Positions 6,379 to 12,716 of a DNA stretch of 12,716 bases are shown here, piece after piece (positions within the stretch are counted from its first letter, which is position 1; the number at the start of each line of letters is the position of its first letter). The stretch covers positions 1 to 12,716 of the forward strand of contig JASLDB010000299.1 in the NCBI GenBank assembly GCA_030151665.1. The letters run 5' to 3'. The stretch comes from Neisseriaceae bacterium (GTDB lineage: Bacteria > Pseudomonadota > Gammaproteobacteria > Burkholderiales > Neisseriaceae). A model generated the notes under the pieces. It made no database searches and was not told where the DNA came from. It saw only the letters and a list, made by a program, of their open reading frames with translations. A program made the translations under genes and the position numbers.

Positions 6379-8004
6379 GTGATTAGTACCAATAACATTA
6401 CCATGCAATTTGGTGCCAAACCATTGTTTGAAAATGTTTCTGTAAAATTTGGTGAAGGCAACCGTTATGGCTTAATTGGTGCCAACGGCTCTGGTAAATC
6501 AACCTTTATGAAAATATTGGGTGGTGACCTTGAACAGTCTTCTGGTGAAGTGGCCATCGAAAATGGTGTGCGCTTAGGTAAATTGCGCCAAGACCAATTT
6601 GCGTATGAAGACATGCGTGTATTGGACGTGGTGATGATGGGGCACACCGAAATGTGGGCTGCCATGACTGAGCGTGATGCCATCTATGCCAACCTAGAAG
6701 CCACTGAAGACGATTACATGAAAGCGGCAGATTTGGAAGCCAAATTTGCTGAATACGATGGTTACACGGCAGAAGCCCGTGCTGCTGAATTATTAAGTGG
6801 TGTTGGCATTGAAGAAGCTTTGCACAATAATCCCATGAGCGAAGTGGCACCTGGGTTTAAATTGCGTGTGTTATTGGCTCAAGCTTTGTTCTCTAAGCCC
6901 GATGTTTTGCTATTGGATGAACCCACCAATAACTTGGATATTAACACCATTCGCTGGTTGGAAAACATGTTGAATCAGTACGATTCAACCATGATTATCA
7001 TTTCGCATGACCGTCACTTTTTGAACGAAGTGTGTACGCACATGGCGGACGTGGATTATGGCAATATTACTATTTATCCAGGTAATTATGATGATTATAT
7101 GTTGGCCAGTGCTCAGTCACGTGAGCGAGCATTAAAAGACAATGCCAAAGCCAAAGAGAAAATGCAAGAATTGCAAGAGTTCGTGGCGCGTTTCTCTGCC
7201 AACAAATCCAAAGCTCGTCAAGCAACTTCTCGTTTAAAACAAGCAGATAAAATTAAAGAACAAATGGTGGAAATCAAACCCACCAGTCGTCAAAATCCTT
7301 TTATTCGTTTTGAACCTGATGAGCGTTTCAAATTGCATCGTCAAGCAGTAGAAGTCGATGGTCTTAGCAAAGCATTTGAAAAACAATTATTTGACAAACT
7401 CAGCTTCATTTTAGAAGCAGGTGAGCGTTTGGCGATTATTGGCCCTAATGGTGCGGGTAAAACCACTTTGTTAAAATTGTTAGCAGGTGCATTTGATGCA
7501 CAATACAGTGATGTGACTGCGGACAAGGGTACGATCAAATGGGCTGAAAAAGCGCAAGTTGGCTATTACCCACAAGACCATGAAAATGATTTTGATTGCG
7601 ATGACAACTTGACCGAATGGATGCGTGAATGGGGTCAAGAGGGTGATGATGAGCAAGTGATTCGTGGTACATTGGGTCGATTGCTTTTTGGTAGCAATGA
7701 AGTGGTTAAAAACGTCAAAGTTTTGTCTGGTGGTGAAAAAGGCCGTATGTTGTATGGTAAGTTAATTTTAACTCGCCCCAACGTCATGGTGATGGACGAA
7801 CCCACCAACCACATGGACATGGAAAGCATTGAATCATTGAACATGGCTTTGGAAAAATATGCTGGTACTTTGATTTTTGTATCGCATGACCGCCAGTTTG
7901 TAAGTAGCTTGGCCACACAAATCATCGAATTAGATGGCAATGGTGGATTTGAGCACTACTTAGGTGATTACGAAGGTTACTTGGCCAAAAAAGGTGCAGA
8001 GTAA
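6379..8004 (+). CDS. ybiT: ABC-F family ATPase, YbiT type
   Basis: Soluble ABC-F protein with two ATPase domains and no membrane part; the family acts on the ribosome E site, and YbiT is a housekeeping member. The 541 residues align with recalled E. coli YbiT (530) over nearly the full length. Domain 1 has Walker A GANGSGKS (34-41), the degenerate signature SEVAPGFKLR typical of YbiT instead of LSGGQ, and Walker B LLLDEPTNNLD. The basic, coiled linker between the domains (about 245-310) contains RFSANKSKARQATS. Domain 2 has GPNGAGKTT, the intact signature LSGGEKGRM and VMDEPTNHMD, with SHDR switch motifs in both domains. The start is GTG: AAGGG lies eight bases upstream and the next residues (ISTNNITMQFG) match YbiT's N-terminus. 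It stands alone, divergent from dapA, and ends at a strong terminator. There is no sign that it is an antibiotic-resistance ABC-F. Confidence 0.94.
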   Translation: MISTNNITMQFGAKPLFENVSVKFGEGNRYGLIGANGSGKSTFMKILGGDLEQSSGEVAIENGVRLGKLRQDQFAYEDMRVLDVVMMGHTEMWAAMTERDAIYANLEATEDDYMKAADLEAKFAEYDGYTAEARAAELLSGVGIEEALHNNPMSEVAPGFKLRVLLAQALFSKPDVLLLDEPTNNLDINTIRWLENMLNQYDSTMIIISHDRHFLNEVCTHMADVDYGNITIYPGNYDDYMLASAQSRERALKDNAKAKEKMQELQEFVARFSANKSKARQATSRLKQADKIKEQMVEIKPTSRQNPFIRFEPDERFKLHRQAVEVDGLSKAFEKQLFDKLSFILEAGERLAIIGPNGAGKTTLLKLLAGAFDAQYSDVTADKGTIKWAEKAQVGYYPQDHENDFDCDDNLTEWMREWGQEGDDEQVIRGTLGRLLFGSNEVVKNVKVLSGGEKGRMLYGKLILTRPNVMVMDEPTNHMDMESIESLNMALEKYAGTLIFVSHDRQFVSSLATQIIELDGNGGFEHYLGDYEGYLAKKGAE

Positions 8005-8024
8005 TTTTAAGTTTATCGCGCAAT

Positions 8025-8064
8025 TAAAAAAACCGCTTAACTGTTTTCAGTTAAGCGGTTTTTT
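8025..8064. terminator. Bidirectional intrinsic terminator between ybiT and the cyclotransferase gene
   Basis: A perfect 13-bp stem, AACCGCTTAACTG (8031-8043) with CAGTTAAGCGGTT (8048-8060), has a TTTT loop and is flanked by A6 on the left and T6 overlapping the right arm. It serves both convergent genes: ybiT ends at 8004 and the minus-strand cyclotransferase gene at 8076. Confidence 0.93.
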
Positions 8065-8075
8065 GTTGATAGGGC

Positions 8076-8870
8076 TTATTTAAAGCGAATTTCAAACATT
8101 TTGTCCCAATTTTTACCCGTGACAAAAAACGTTTTGCGGCTAGGGTGATAGGCAATGCCATTTAAAACATCCAAATCAGGGTGATTGGTCACCAAGGCTT
8201 GTAAAGGTTTTAAGTCAGCCACTTTTTCAACTTGACCTGTTTTGGGGTTAATCACCACGACTTGGGTGGTGGTGTAAACATTGGCATAGATTTTGCCATT
8301 GACCCATTCCATTTCATTAATATATGGCACAGCACGACCATTGGCTTTAACTGAAATCGTTCGTTGTGCCTTGAATGTTTTGGGATCAAGTTGGTAAATC
8401 TTGTCGCTGCCATCACTCATGTACAGGGATTTTCCATCGTTGGTTAAACCCCAACCTTCCATTTTTTTGAAATATGGCAAGGTTTGGTTAATTTTTAATG
8501 TGCTGGGGTTGTAACGGTAAGCCACATTATTTTGATAGGTTAATTGGTACAATTGATTGTTTAAAATGGTACAACCTTCACCAAATACGCTACTGGGCAA
8601 GGCGTGGATTTTGGTGATTTTTCCAGTTTTAAAATCAGTTTGGCGCATGCTAGAAACGCCTTTTTTACCCGTGCCAACACCTGCACCATTGCCCGTGCTC
8701 TCATATAAAATGCCTTGGTGAAATTCCAAGCATTGGGTATAGGCTTTAATATCGTGTGAGTAAGTGTTGTATAAGTCAAAAGACAAGGTGCTTGGTGTCT
8801 GGGCATGAACTGTGGTGGCACTAAGCAATAAAACCAAACAGCTAGCAAATTGTCGTGTGTTTTTCATCAT
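8076..8870 (-). CDS. Secreted glutaminyl-peptide cyclotransferase (bacterial/plant type)
   Basis: Glutaminyl cyclases of this five-bladed beta-propeller family turn N-terminal Gln into pyroglutamate, releasing ammonia. From the ATG at 8870 the precursor is 264 residues, with a Sec signal peptide: MMKNTRQF, a hydrophobic core LVLLLSATT, and cleavage probably after VHA (residue 23), so the enzyme is periplasmic. Family motifs are in order: FGEGCT (96-101), EGWGLT (138-143), LYMSDGSD (149-156), NEMEWVNGKIYAN (185-197), LDVLNGIAY (233-241) and FVTGKNWDKMFEIRF (249-263). The frame extends upstream to 8915, but that part covers the terminator of the preceding gene, and no good ribosome site precedes any of the Met codons (8888, 8870, 8867), so the start is uncertain by a few codons. 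Physiological substrates are unknown. Confidence 0.85.
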   Translation of the reverse strand: MMKNTRQFASCLVLLLSATTVHAQTPSTLSFDLYNTYSHDIKAYTQCLEFHQGILYESTGNGAGVGTGKKGVSSMRQTDFKTGKITKIHALPSSVFGEGCTILNNQLYQLTYQNNVAYRYNPSTLKINQTLPYFKKMEGWGLTNDGKSLYMSDGSDKIYQLDPKTFKAQRTISVKANGRAVPYINEMEWVNGKIYANVYTTTQVVVINPKTGQVEKVADLKPLQALVTNHPDLDVLNGIAYHPSRKTFFVTGKNWDKMFEIRFK

Positions 8871-8895
8871 GGTGTTTTCATCAATCATGGTCAAT

Positions 8896-8919
8896 AAAAA
8901 AGGCCTTGTTGCCAAGACC
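8896..8919 (-). terminator. Intrinsic terminator of the acyl-CoA ligase gene
   Basis: On the minus strand GGTCTTG (8919-8913) pairs with CAAGGCC (8908-8902), one G-U pair included, around a GCAA tetraloop, then runs into six T residues (8901-8896). It lies 17 bp beyond the ligase stop codon and only about 25 bp before the cyclotransferase start. Confidence 0.82.
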
Positions 8920-8936
8920 TATATGATACCGTCAAA

Positions 8937-10571
8937 TTAACTGTTTAAGCCAGCCATGGCTTCTTTTGCCATGCGTCGCAACTCGAATTTTTGCACTTTG
9001 CCAGTTGAAGTTTTGGGAATTTCTTCAAAAACAATGCGTTTTGGGACTTTGAAACGTGCTAAGTGTTCACGACAATAGTCAATGAGCTCAGCTTCGCTCA
9101 ATACTTTACCATCTCGCAACTCCACAAAAGCACAAGGCACTTCACCCCATTTGTCATGCGGTGCTGCCACCACAGCACAATTAATCACGCTAGGGTGTTT
9201 AAAAAGAACATCTTCAATTTCTAGGCTAGAAATATTCTCACCACCTGAGATAATAATGTCTTTGCTTCTGTCTTTGATTTGGGCGTAGCCATCGGCGTGC
9301 ATGACCCCTAAATCACCAGTGTGAAACCAGCCACCATGAAAGGCCTCTGCTGTGGCAGTGGGATTTTTCAAATACCCTTTCATGACTATATTGCCGCGAA
9401 ACATGAGTTCACCCATTTCGTGACCATTGGCTGCCACCGCTTGCATGTCCACTGGATTAATCACAGAAAAACCATTTTGCAAATGTGATCTAACCCCTTG
9501 GCGCGCTTTTTTAGCAGAGCGATCAGGTAAACTTAATTGTTGCCACTCTTCAGGTTCAACACACAAAGTAGCAGGGCCGTAGACTTCGGTTAGTCCATAA
9601 ACATGGGTAATTTGGAAACCAATTTCTTCCATGGCAGCCAATACTGCTTCTGGTGGGGCTGCACCTGCAATATTGCCTTTGACCACATGGTTAATACCAG
9701 ATTTAACGTCGTCTGGTGCATTGGCTAAACCCGAATGTACAATAGGTGCTGCACTATAATGGGTGACATGGTGTTCGCGAATCAAATCAAAGCAGATTTT
9801 GGGATCGAATCGTCGCAAACAAACATTAATACCTGCTCTTTCTGCAACGGTCCAAGGAAAACACCAGCCATTACAATGAAACATGGGCAAAGTCCATAAA
9901 TAAGCACTGAATTTGGGCATGTCCCAATCCAATACATTGGAAATAGCATTGATGGCGGCACCACGGTGGCTATAAACCACGCCTTTGGGGTCGCCAGTAG
10001 TGCCTGAGGTATAATTCAGTGCAATGGCATCCCATTCATCATCTGGCATGACCCAGTTGTTTTCATCTTGAGCCGATGCCAACAAGCTTTCGTAATCCAT
10101 GTCACCAAAATTGTCGCACTGAGGACCTAAAATATCATTGACTTGGATAATGGGTAAATCAGGCAGGGCTTGGCGAATAGCAGGGACATGATTGGCAAAT
10201 TCGGTATCCACCAATAAAAATTCGGCTTCTCCATGTTCTAAACAAAATACCATGGCTTCCGTGTCTAAACGGATATTTAAAGCGCACAAAACACCACCTG
10301 ACATGGGAATGCCAAAATGGGCTTCTACCATAGCAGGGGTATTGGGTAAGATAACCGCGACAGTGCTATTGCGACCAATACCACGCTCACGCAAAGCTGC
10401 AGCCAATTGTCGACTTCGCTTGGCGGTGGTTTGCCAGTTTTGTGACAGATTGCCATGAACAATGGCGGTTTTTTGGCCATAGACTTGTTCACTGCGTAAT
10501 AAGAAATCAATTGGGGTGAGGGCTGCGTGGTTGGCACTGTTGCGTTCTAAGCCGCTATCAAAATCTGCCAT
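8937..10571 (-). CDS. Acyl-CoA ligase (AMP-forming), fatty-acid/short-chain acyl type
   Basis: ANL-superfamily adenylate-forming enzyme that activates a carboxylic acid with ATP to the acyl-adenylate and transfers it to CoA. The 544 residues contain the AMP-binding P-loop YTSGTTGDPKGV (187-198), LPMFHCNGWCFPW, the A5 motif YGLTEVYGPA, A7 WFHTGDLG, the hinge KDRSKDIIISGGENISS and the C-terminal catalytic Lys in PKTSTGKVQ (K525). Overall pattern is that of the large proteobacterial group annotated simply as acyl-CoA synthetase (PRK08162-like, related to plant AAE and methylthiopropionate ligases), so medium/short or branched acyl substrates are possible; the exact acid cannot be read. ATG at 10571 has an excellent AAGGAG seven bases upstream. 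It has its own strong promoter and terminator and thus forms a single-gene unit, 263 bp after the MerR gene on the same strand. Confidence 0.9.
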   Translation of the reverse strand: MADFDSGLERNSANHAALTPIDFLLRSEQVYGQKTAIVHGNLSQNWQTTAKRSRQLAAALRERGIGRNSTVAVILPNTPAMVEAHFGIPMSGGVLCALNIRLDTEAMVFCLEHGEAEFLLVDTEFANHVPAIRQALPDLPIIQVNDILGPQCDNFGDMDYESLLASAQDENNWVMPDDEWDAIALNYTSGTTGDPKGVVYSHRGAAINAISNVLDWDMPKFSAYLWTLPMFHCNGWCFPWTVAERAGINVCLRRFDPKICFDLIREHHVTHYSAAPIVHSGLANAPDDVKSGINHVVKGNIAGAAPPEAVLAAMEEIGFQITHVYGLTEVYGPATLCVEPEEWQQLSLPDRSAKKARQGVRSHLQNGFSVINPVDMQAVAANGHEMGELMFRGNIVMKGYLKNPTATAEAFHGGWFHTGDLGVMHADGYAQIKDRSKDIIISGGENISSLEIEDVLFKHPSVINCAVVAAPHDKWGEVPCAFVELRDGKVLSEAELIDYCREHLARFKVPKRIVFEEIPKTSTGKVQKFELRRMAKEAMAGLNS

Positions 10572-10644
10572 GGTGTATCTCCTTTTTTATTCTCGTTGAT
10601 ATTTTGGGTATTTTTATTTTGCACAATGATTATTGAATACATAG

Positions 10645-10672
10645 ATAATAAGCGGATTGTTAGCAATGTCAA
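10645..10672 (-). promoter_or_regulatory. Near-consensus sigma-70 promoter of the acyl-CoA ligase gene
   Basis: Minus-strand TTGACA (10672-10667, perfect -35) is followed after 16 bp by TATTAT (10650-10645, 5 of 6). Transcription should start near 10638, giving a leader of about 67 nt that ends in the AAGGAG ribosome site. The promoter looks strong and unassisted, so any control is likely to be by repression or by sites further upstream. Confidence 0.65.
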
Positions 10673-10694
10673 TGTACAAGAATGAGAATTTGTG

Positions 10695-10743
10695 CGCTGC
10701 AATGATATAAAGCAAAAGAAGATAGCATGATTATTTTGCAGCG
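10695..10743. repeat. 8-bp inverted repeat upstream of the acyl-CoA ligase promoter
   Basis: CGCTGCAA (10695-10702) and TTGCAGCG (10736-10743) are perfect inverted copies whose centres are 41 bp apart, close to four helical turns. They lie 23 to 71 bp upstream of the -35 box of the ligase gene. They could be paired protein-binding half-sites or a weak long-loop hairpin; chance cannot be excluded. Confidence 0.35.
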
Positions 10744-10784
10744 TTTTGATTTTCTGATAACCATAAAATACCATTGCTTATAAT

Positions 10785-10822
10785 CCTTGTGGTTGAATGG
10801 GTTGATTAAATCAACCACAAGG
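10785..10822 (-). terminator. Hairpin after the MerR gene, probable terminator with alternative fold
   Basis: CCTTGTGGTTGA (10785-10796) and TCAACCACAAGG (10811-10822) form a perfect 12-bp stem. Inside it, GGTTGAT (10800-10806) and ATCAACC (10810-10816) form a second, mutually exclusive 7-bp stem. It begins 12 bp after the MerR stop codon, the usual place for a terminator, but read on the minus strand it is followed by ATTATAAG rather than a T run. It is therefore a weak or non-canonical terminator, or a transcript-stabilising hairpin. Confidence 0.5.
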
Positions 10823-10834
10823 ACTTTTAAATGC

Positions 10835-11866
10835 TTAAGATTTGTTTCTTAGGTAATTTTGTATGGTTTTTTGTAGGTAATCTCGCCTAGCAGGATTAAA
10901 CCAAGTGCCCTGTGACAATCGCGTATCCTCGGTGAACGCTTGGCGCATTTTGTCCAATAATATCTTGTCACCACCTGTGATGGCATCGTGTAAGGCTAAC
11001 CAATCTTCTGCAAATTGCAAAGCATTGACACCATCTGTGGGTTCTTCGTCGATGATGAGGCGGTGTAAACGACCAATCAATTCAGGCCAACGGTGGCCAT
11101 TTTGACCATAACGAGGGGCAATGAGATTAAATTCTGTTTCAGTGAAAAAAGGGCGCATTAAATTCAATTGTGCAGCTTGAAAAGCCGCTGCAATATAATC
11201 CACCATATTTTGGTCAATACCCGTTAATGCCATCATGCCCAAATCGCTTAAATGAGCTTGATTAAGACGTTGGAAAAAATCAGCATTGCCATTGGTATCT
11301 TGTTCTAAAGCCAGCATCCATGCTCGAGCAAAGTCTTGTAATGCCAAATCACTGCATGGGGTTTGCTTTTGCATAAAGGTCTGTGCTTGTGTCACCCGTT
11401 CTTGCCAAGTGTTTAGTTTCTCACCAAAAGCGGTATAAAGTGGCAATTGTTTTAACTCTTCGGTGCTAAAATGTTTTTCGTACATGGTTAAACTCTCCAA
11501 ACTATTGAGCCAATCTTCAGTACTGGGTTCATGGCCCAATTGCAATTGTGTTTGCAATAGGCTTAAACGCTCGTGCAAGTCTTGAAGTTGTTTGGCTTTC
11601 TCGGCCAATAAATGCAAATGCTGTTCTAATTGAAGCGCAAAATCATTGTGTTGACCATGAATAAGCTGACGAATATCGCTTAAGGCAAAGCCCAATTGTT
11701 TGAGTAACTGAATATGCAATAAACGTTTGATGCTTTGTTGATTGTATAAGCGGTATCCAGCAGCACTGCGTTCGGCAACAGGCAATAAACCAATGTCTTC
11801 ATAATGGCGCAAAGCACGAATACTCATGCCAACTCGTTTAGATAACTCACCAATTTGCATTAACAC
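10835..11866 (-). CDS. MerR-family transcriptional regulator with duplicated TipAS-like C-terminal domain
   Basis: One-component DNA-binding regulator of 343 residues, far longer than classical MerR proteins (about 130-150). Residues 3-70 form the winged-helix domain: QIGELSKRVGMSIRALRHYE, then GLLPVAERSAAGYRLY, as in the family. Residues about 78-110 are a Leu/Gln-rich dimerisation coiled coil. Residues 129-229 (from MYEKHFSTEEL to MVDYIAAAF) resemble the effector domain of TipA-type regulators, which bind antibiotics or other small molecules. Residues 238-340 look like a second diverged copy: FSTEE/FTETE starts, then LALQDFARAW against NALQFAEDWL. No metal-binding Cys pattern is seen. The GTG start at 11866 is supported by AAAGGA seven bases upstream; the ATG at 11860 would be 13 bases away. 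It is transcribed from a MerR-type promoter, so self-regulation is likely. Ligand and target genes are unknown. Confidence 0.87.
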   Translation of the reverse strand: MLMQIGELSKRVGMSIRALRHYEDIGLLPVAERSAAGYRLYNQQSIKRLLHIQLLKQLGFALSDIRQLIHGQHNDFALQLEQHLHLLAEKAKQLQDLHERLSLLQTQLQLGHEPSTEDWLNSLESLTMYEKHFSTEELKQLPLYTAFGEKLNTWQERVTQAQTFMQKQTPCSDLALQDFARAWMLALEQDTNGNADFFQRLNQAHLSDLGMMALTGIDQNMVDYIAAAFQAAQLNLMRPFFTETEFNLIAPRYGQNGHRWPELIGRLHRLIIDEEPTDGVNALQFAEDWLALHDAITGGDKILLDKMRQAFTEDTRLSQGTWFNPARRDYLQKTIQNYLRNKS

Positions 11867-11897
11867 GGTTATTTCCTTTTCTATTGCGAACCTGTGT

Positions 11898-11928
11898 AAG
11901 GTACAGCCTCACGTTACGAGAGAGTCAA
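11898..11928 (-). promoter_or_regulatory. MerR-type promoter and operator of the regulator gene
   Basis: Minus-strand TTGACT (11928-11923) and TACCTT (11903-11898) are separated by 19 bp, the over-long spacing typical of promoters controlled by MerR proteins. The spacer holds a near-perfect dyad, CTCTCGTAACGTGAG (11922-11908), in which 12 of 15 positions are symmetric. Transcription would start near 11891, about 25 nt before the GTG start codon. The regulator most probably binds here and controls its own gene. Confidence 0.7.
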
Positions 11929-12188
11929 ACCCTATTGTGGTAAAAAACAAGAAAATGATGAAGATGGTGGTGCCGGATTGATTGTAGGGTTAGATGATGC
12001 TTTTATTCAATCATAAGCCACATATTTTTCATTGTGTATTGTGAATCGACCATGTGGGTAAGATGAATACGACTTAATCATATAAATTTCACCATGAAGA
12101 TGGTATGTTTTTGTGATGACAAAAAAGATGGGGCATGGTCATGGGTAGTAAATCAGCTTTGCTGACCTGGGTGTTTTTAAGCAGTCGT
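11929..12188. other. Intergenic stretch with no confirmed gene
   Basis: About 260 bp lie between the regulator's promoter and the aminotransferase terminator. It contains a small hairpin ACCAT/ATGGT (12091-12104) followed by T-rich sequence, and a short TCAGC/GCTGA stem (12152-12164). A plus-strand frame ending at a TAA at 12014-12016 encodes about 39 residues without a start codon, possibly a gene remnant. No RNA gene or promoter could be identified with confidence. Confidence 0.4.
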
Positions 12189-12214
12189 AAAAAAGCCACC
12201 ATGAACATGGTGGC
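12189..12214 (-). terminator. Intrinsic terminator of the class III aminotransferase gene
   Basis: GCCACCAT (12195-12202) pairs with ATGGTGGC (12207-12214) around a 4-nt loop and, read on the minus strand, is followed by six T residues (12194-12189). It lies 20 bp after the aminotransferase stop codon. Confidence 0.85.
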
Positions 12215-12234
12215 CAAGAGGGGGAGGGTTTTTG

Positions 12235-12716
12235 TTAAGCTAAGCGCTCATCCACTTTTTTCTCAAATTCTGCCACGCATTTTTCTGCGATGGCCAACAT
12301 GGCATCGATTTCAGCTTCGGTCATGATAAGTGGTGGTGCCGATACGATATGATCGCCACAAGCGCGCATAATCAGGTTGTTTTTAAAGAAAATATCACGC
12401 AGCATTAAGCCCATTTCGCCCGTATTGGGGAAAAATTCGCGCGTGGCTTTGTTTTTGACCAGTGTAAAAGCACACATAAAGCCTTGGCTACGCACATCAC
12501 CCACGTATTTGAATTTTGCAAACGTTTCTTGCCAGCGTTTTGCCATGTAAGGACCAGTCACATCGTGCAAATGCCCCACGATGTTTTCTTTTTGCATGAT
12601 TTCCAAGTTGGCCAATGCCACGGCAGCCGCAACAGGGTGACCTGCATAGGTGAAGCCATGGTTAAATTCACCACCAGCCAATAAGCCTTCGGTTACACGA
12701 TCACCAACCAATACTG
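12235..12716 (-). CDS. Class III PLP-dependent aminotransferase, C-terminal part (cut by window end)
   Basis: The last 160 or so residues of an omega-aminotransferase of PLP fold type I; the frame is open through the right edge, reading VLVGDRVTEGLL, so the N-terminus and the PLP-binding lysine lie outside. Recognisable class III C-terminal features are FNHGFTYAGHPVAAAVALA, the region reading GDVRSQGFMCAFTLV, and ACGDHIVSAPPLIMTEAEID just before the end. The pattern is closest to the group with putrescine/polyamine:pyruvate (SpuC-like) and beta-alanine:pyruvate aminotransferases. That suggests a role in amine or omega-amino acid breakdown, but the substrate cannot be assigned from this part. 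A Met-less TTG at 12711 is inside the gene and is not its start. It ends at its own terminator. Confidence 0.88.
   Translation of the reverse strand, partial: VLVGDRVTEGLLAGGEFNHGFTYAGHPVAAAVALANLEIMQKENIVGHLHDVTGPYMAKRWQETFAKFKYVGDVRSQGFMCAFTLVKNKATREFFPNTGEMGLMLRDIFFKNNLIMRACGDHIVSAPPLIMTEAEIDAMLAIAEKCVAEFEKKVDERLA

Noticed and set aside
12135..12326. 63-codon plus-strand frame at the aminotransferase 3' end
   Set aside because: It spans the aminotransferase terminator and the antisense of its coding end, lacks a convincing ribosome site, and the protein has no recognisable pattern.
1..12716. Neisseriaceae DNA uptake sequences or Pasteurellaceae uptake words that could fix the organism
   Set aside because: No copy of the known GCCGTCTGAA-type words was found by eye. 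AAGCGGT in the 8031-8060 terminator is a single partial likeness to a Pasteurellaceae word and occurs once, so it was not counted.
1..12716. Mobile elements, CRISPR arrays, tRNA or rRNA genes
   Set aside because: No transposase or integrase frames, no regularly spaced direct repeats and no cloverleaf-like sequence were seen; genes are intact and typical in layout.

Overview
The window reads as an ordinary chromosomal segment of a Gram-negative proteobacterium. BamC with a lipobox, periplasmic glutaminyl cyclase and HemW all point to a cell with an outer membrane. Base composition is moderately AT-rich (roughly 40-45% G+C by eye). The dapA-bamC pair and the rdgB-hemW pair are arrangements known from beta- and gammaproteobacteria. 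A Neisseriales-like betaproteobacterium is my best guess, but this is inference: I found no copy of the known Neisseria-type DNA uptake words. I see no mobile element, phage gene, CRISPR array, rRNA or tRNA.

Layout from left to right. (1) An MdtD-like DHA2 drug transporter on the minus strand, with its own promoter. (2) A compact minus-strand operon in the order small membrane protein, rdgB, hemW, ridA. Its genes are 3 and 5 bp apart or overlap by 8 bp, and it ends in an intrinsic terminator. (3) A minus-strand dapA-bamC operon closed by its own terminator. (4) The divergent plus-strand ABC-F gene ybiT, with a GTG start, ending at a strong bidirectional terminator. (5) A minus-strand secreted glutaminyl-peptide cyclotransferase, downstream of a fatty-acid/acyl-CoA ligase gene that has a near-consensus promoter and its own terminator. 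(6) A minus-strand MerR-family regulator with an unusually long C-terminal part that looks like a duplicated TipAS-type domain, read from a typical MerR promoter with a 19-bp spacer and a central dyad. (7) The C-terminal part of a class III aminotransferase, cut by the window end.

Most of the window is housekeeping: lysine/diaminopimelate synthesis (dapA), outer-membrane protein assembly (bamC), nucleotide-pool and metabolite clean-up (rdgB, ridA), heme trafficking (hemW) and ribosome-associated ABC-F function (ybiT). The accessory part is the right third. There the regulator, the acyl-CoA ligase and the aminotransferase may belong to catabolism, but no shared control could be shown. The most interesting signals are the MerR protein's tandem C-terminal repeat and its self-directed operator, followed by dyads in the MerR/ligase gap. 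No clearly new multi-gene system is visible.
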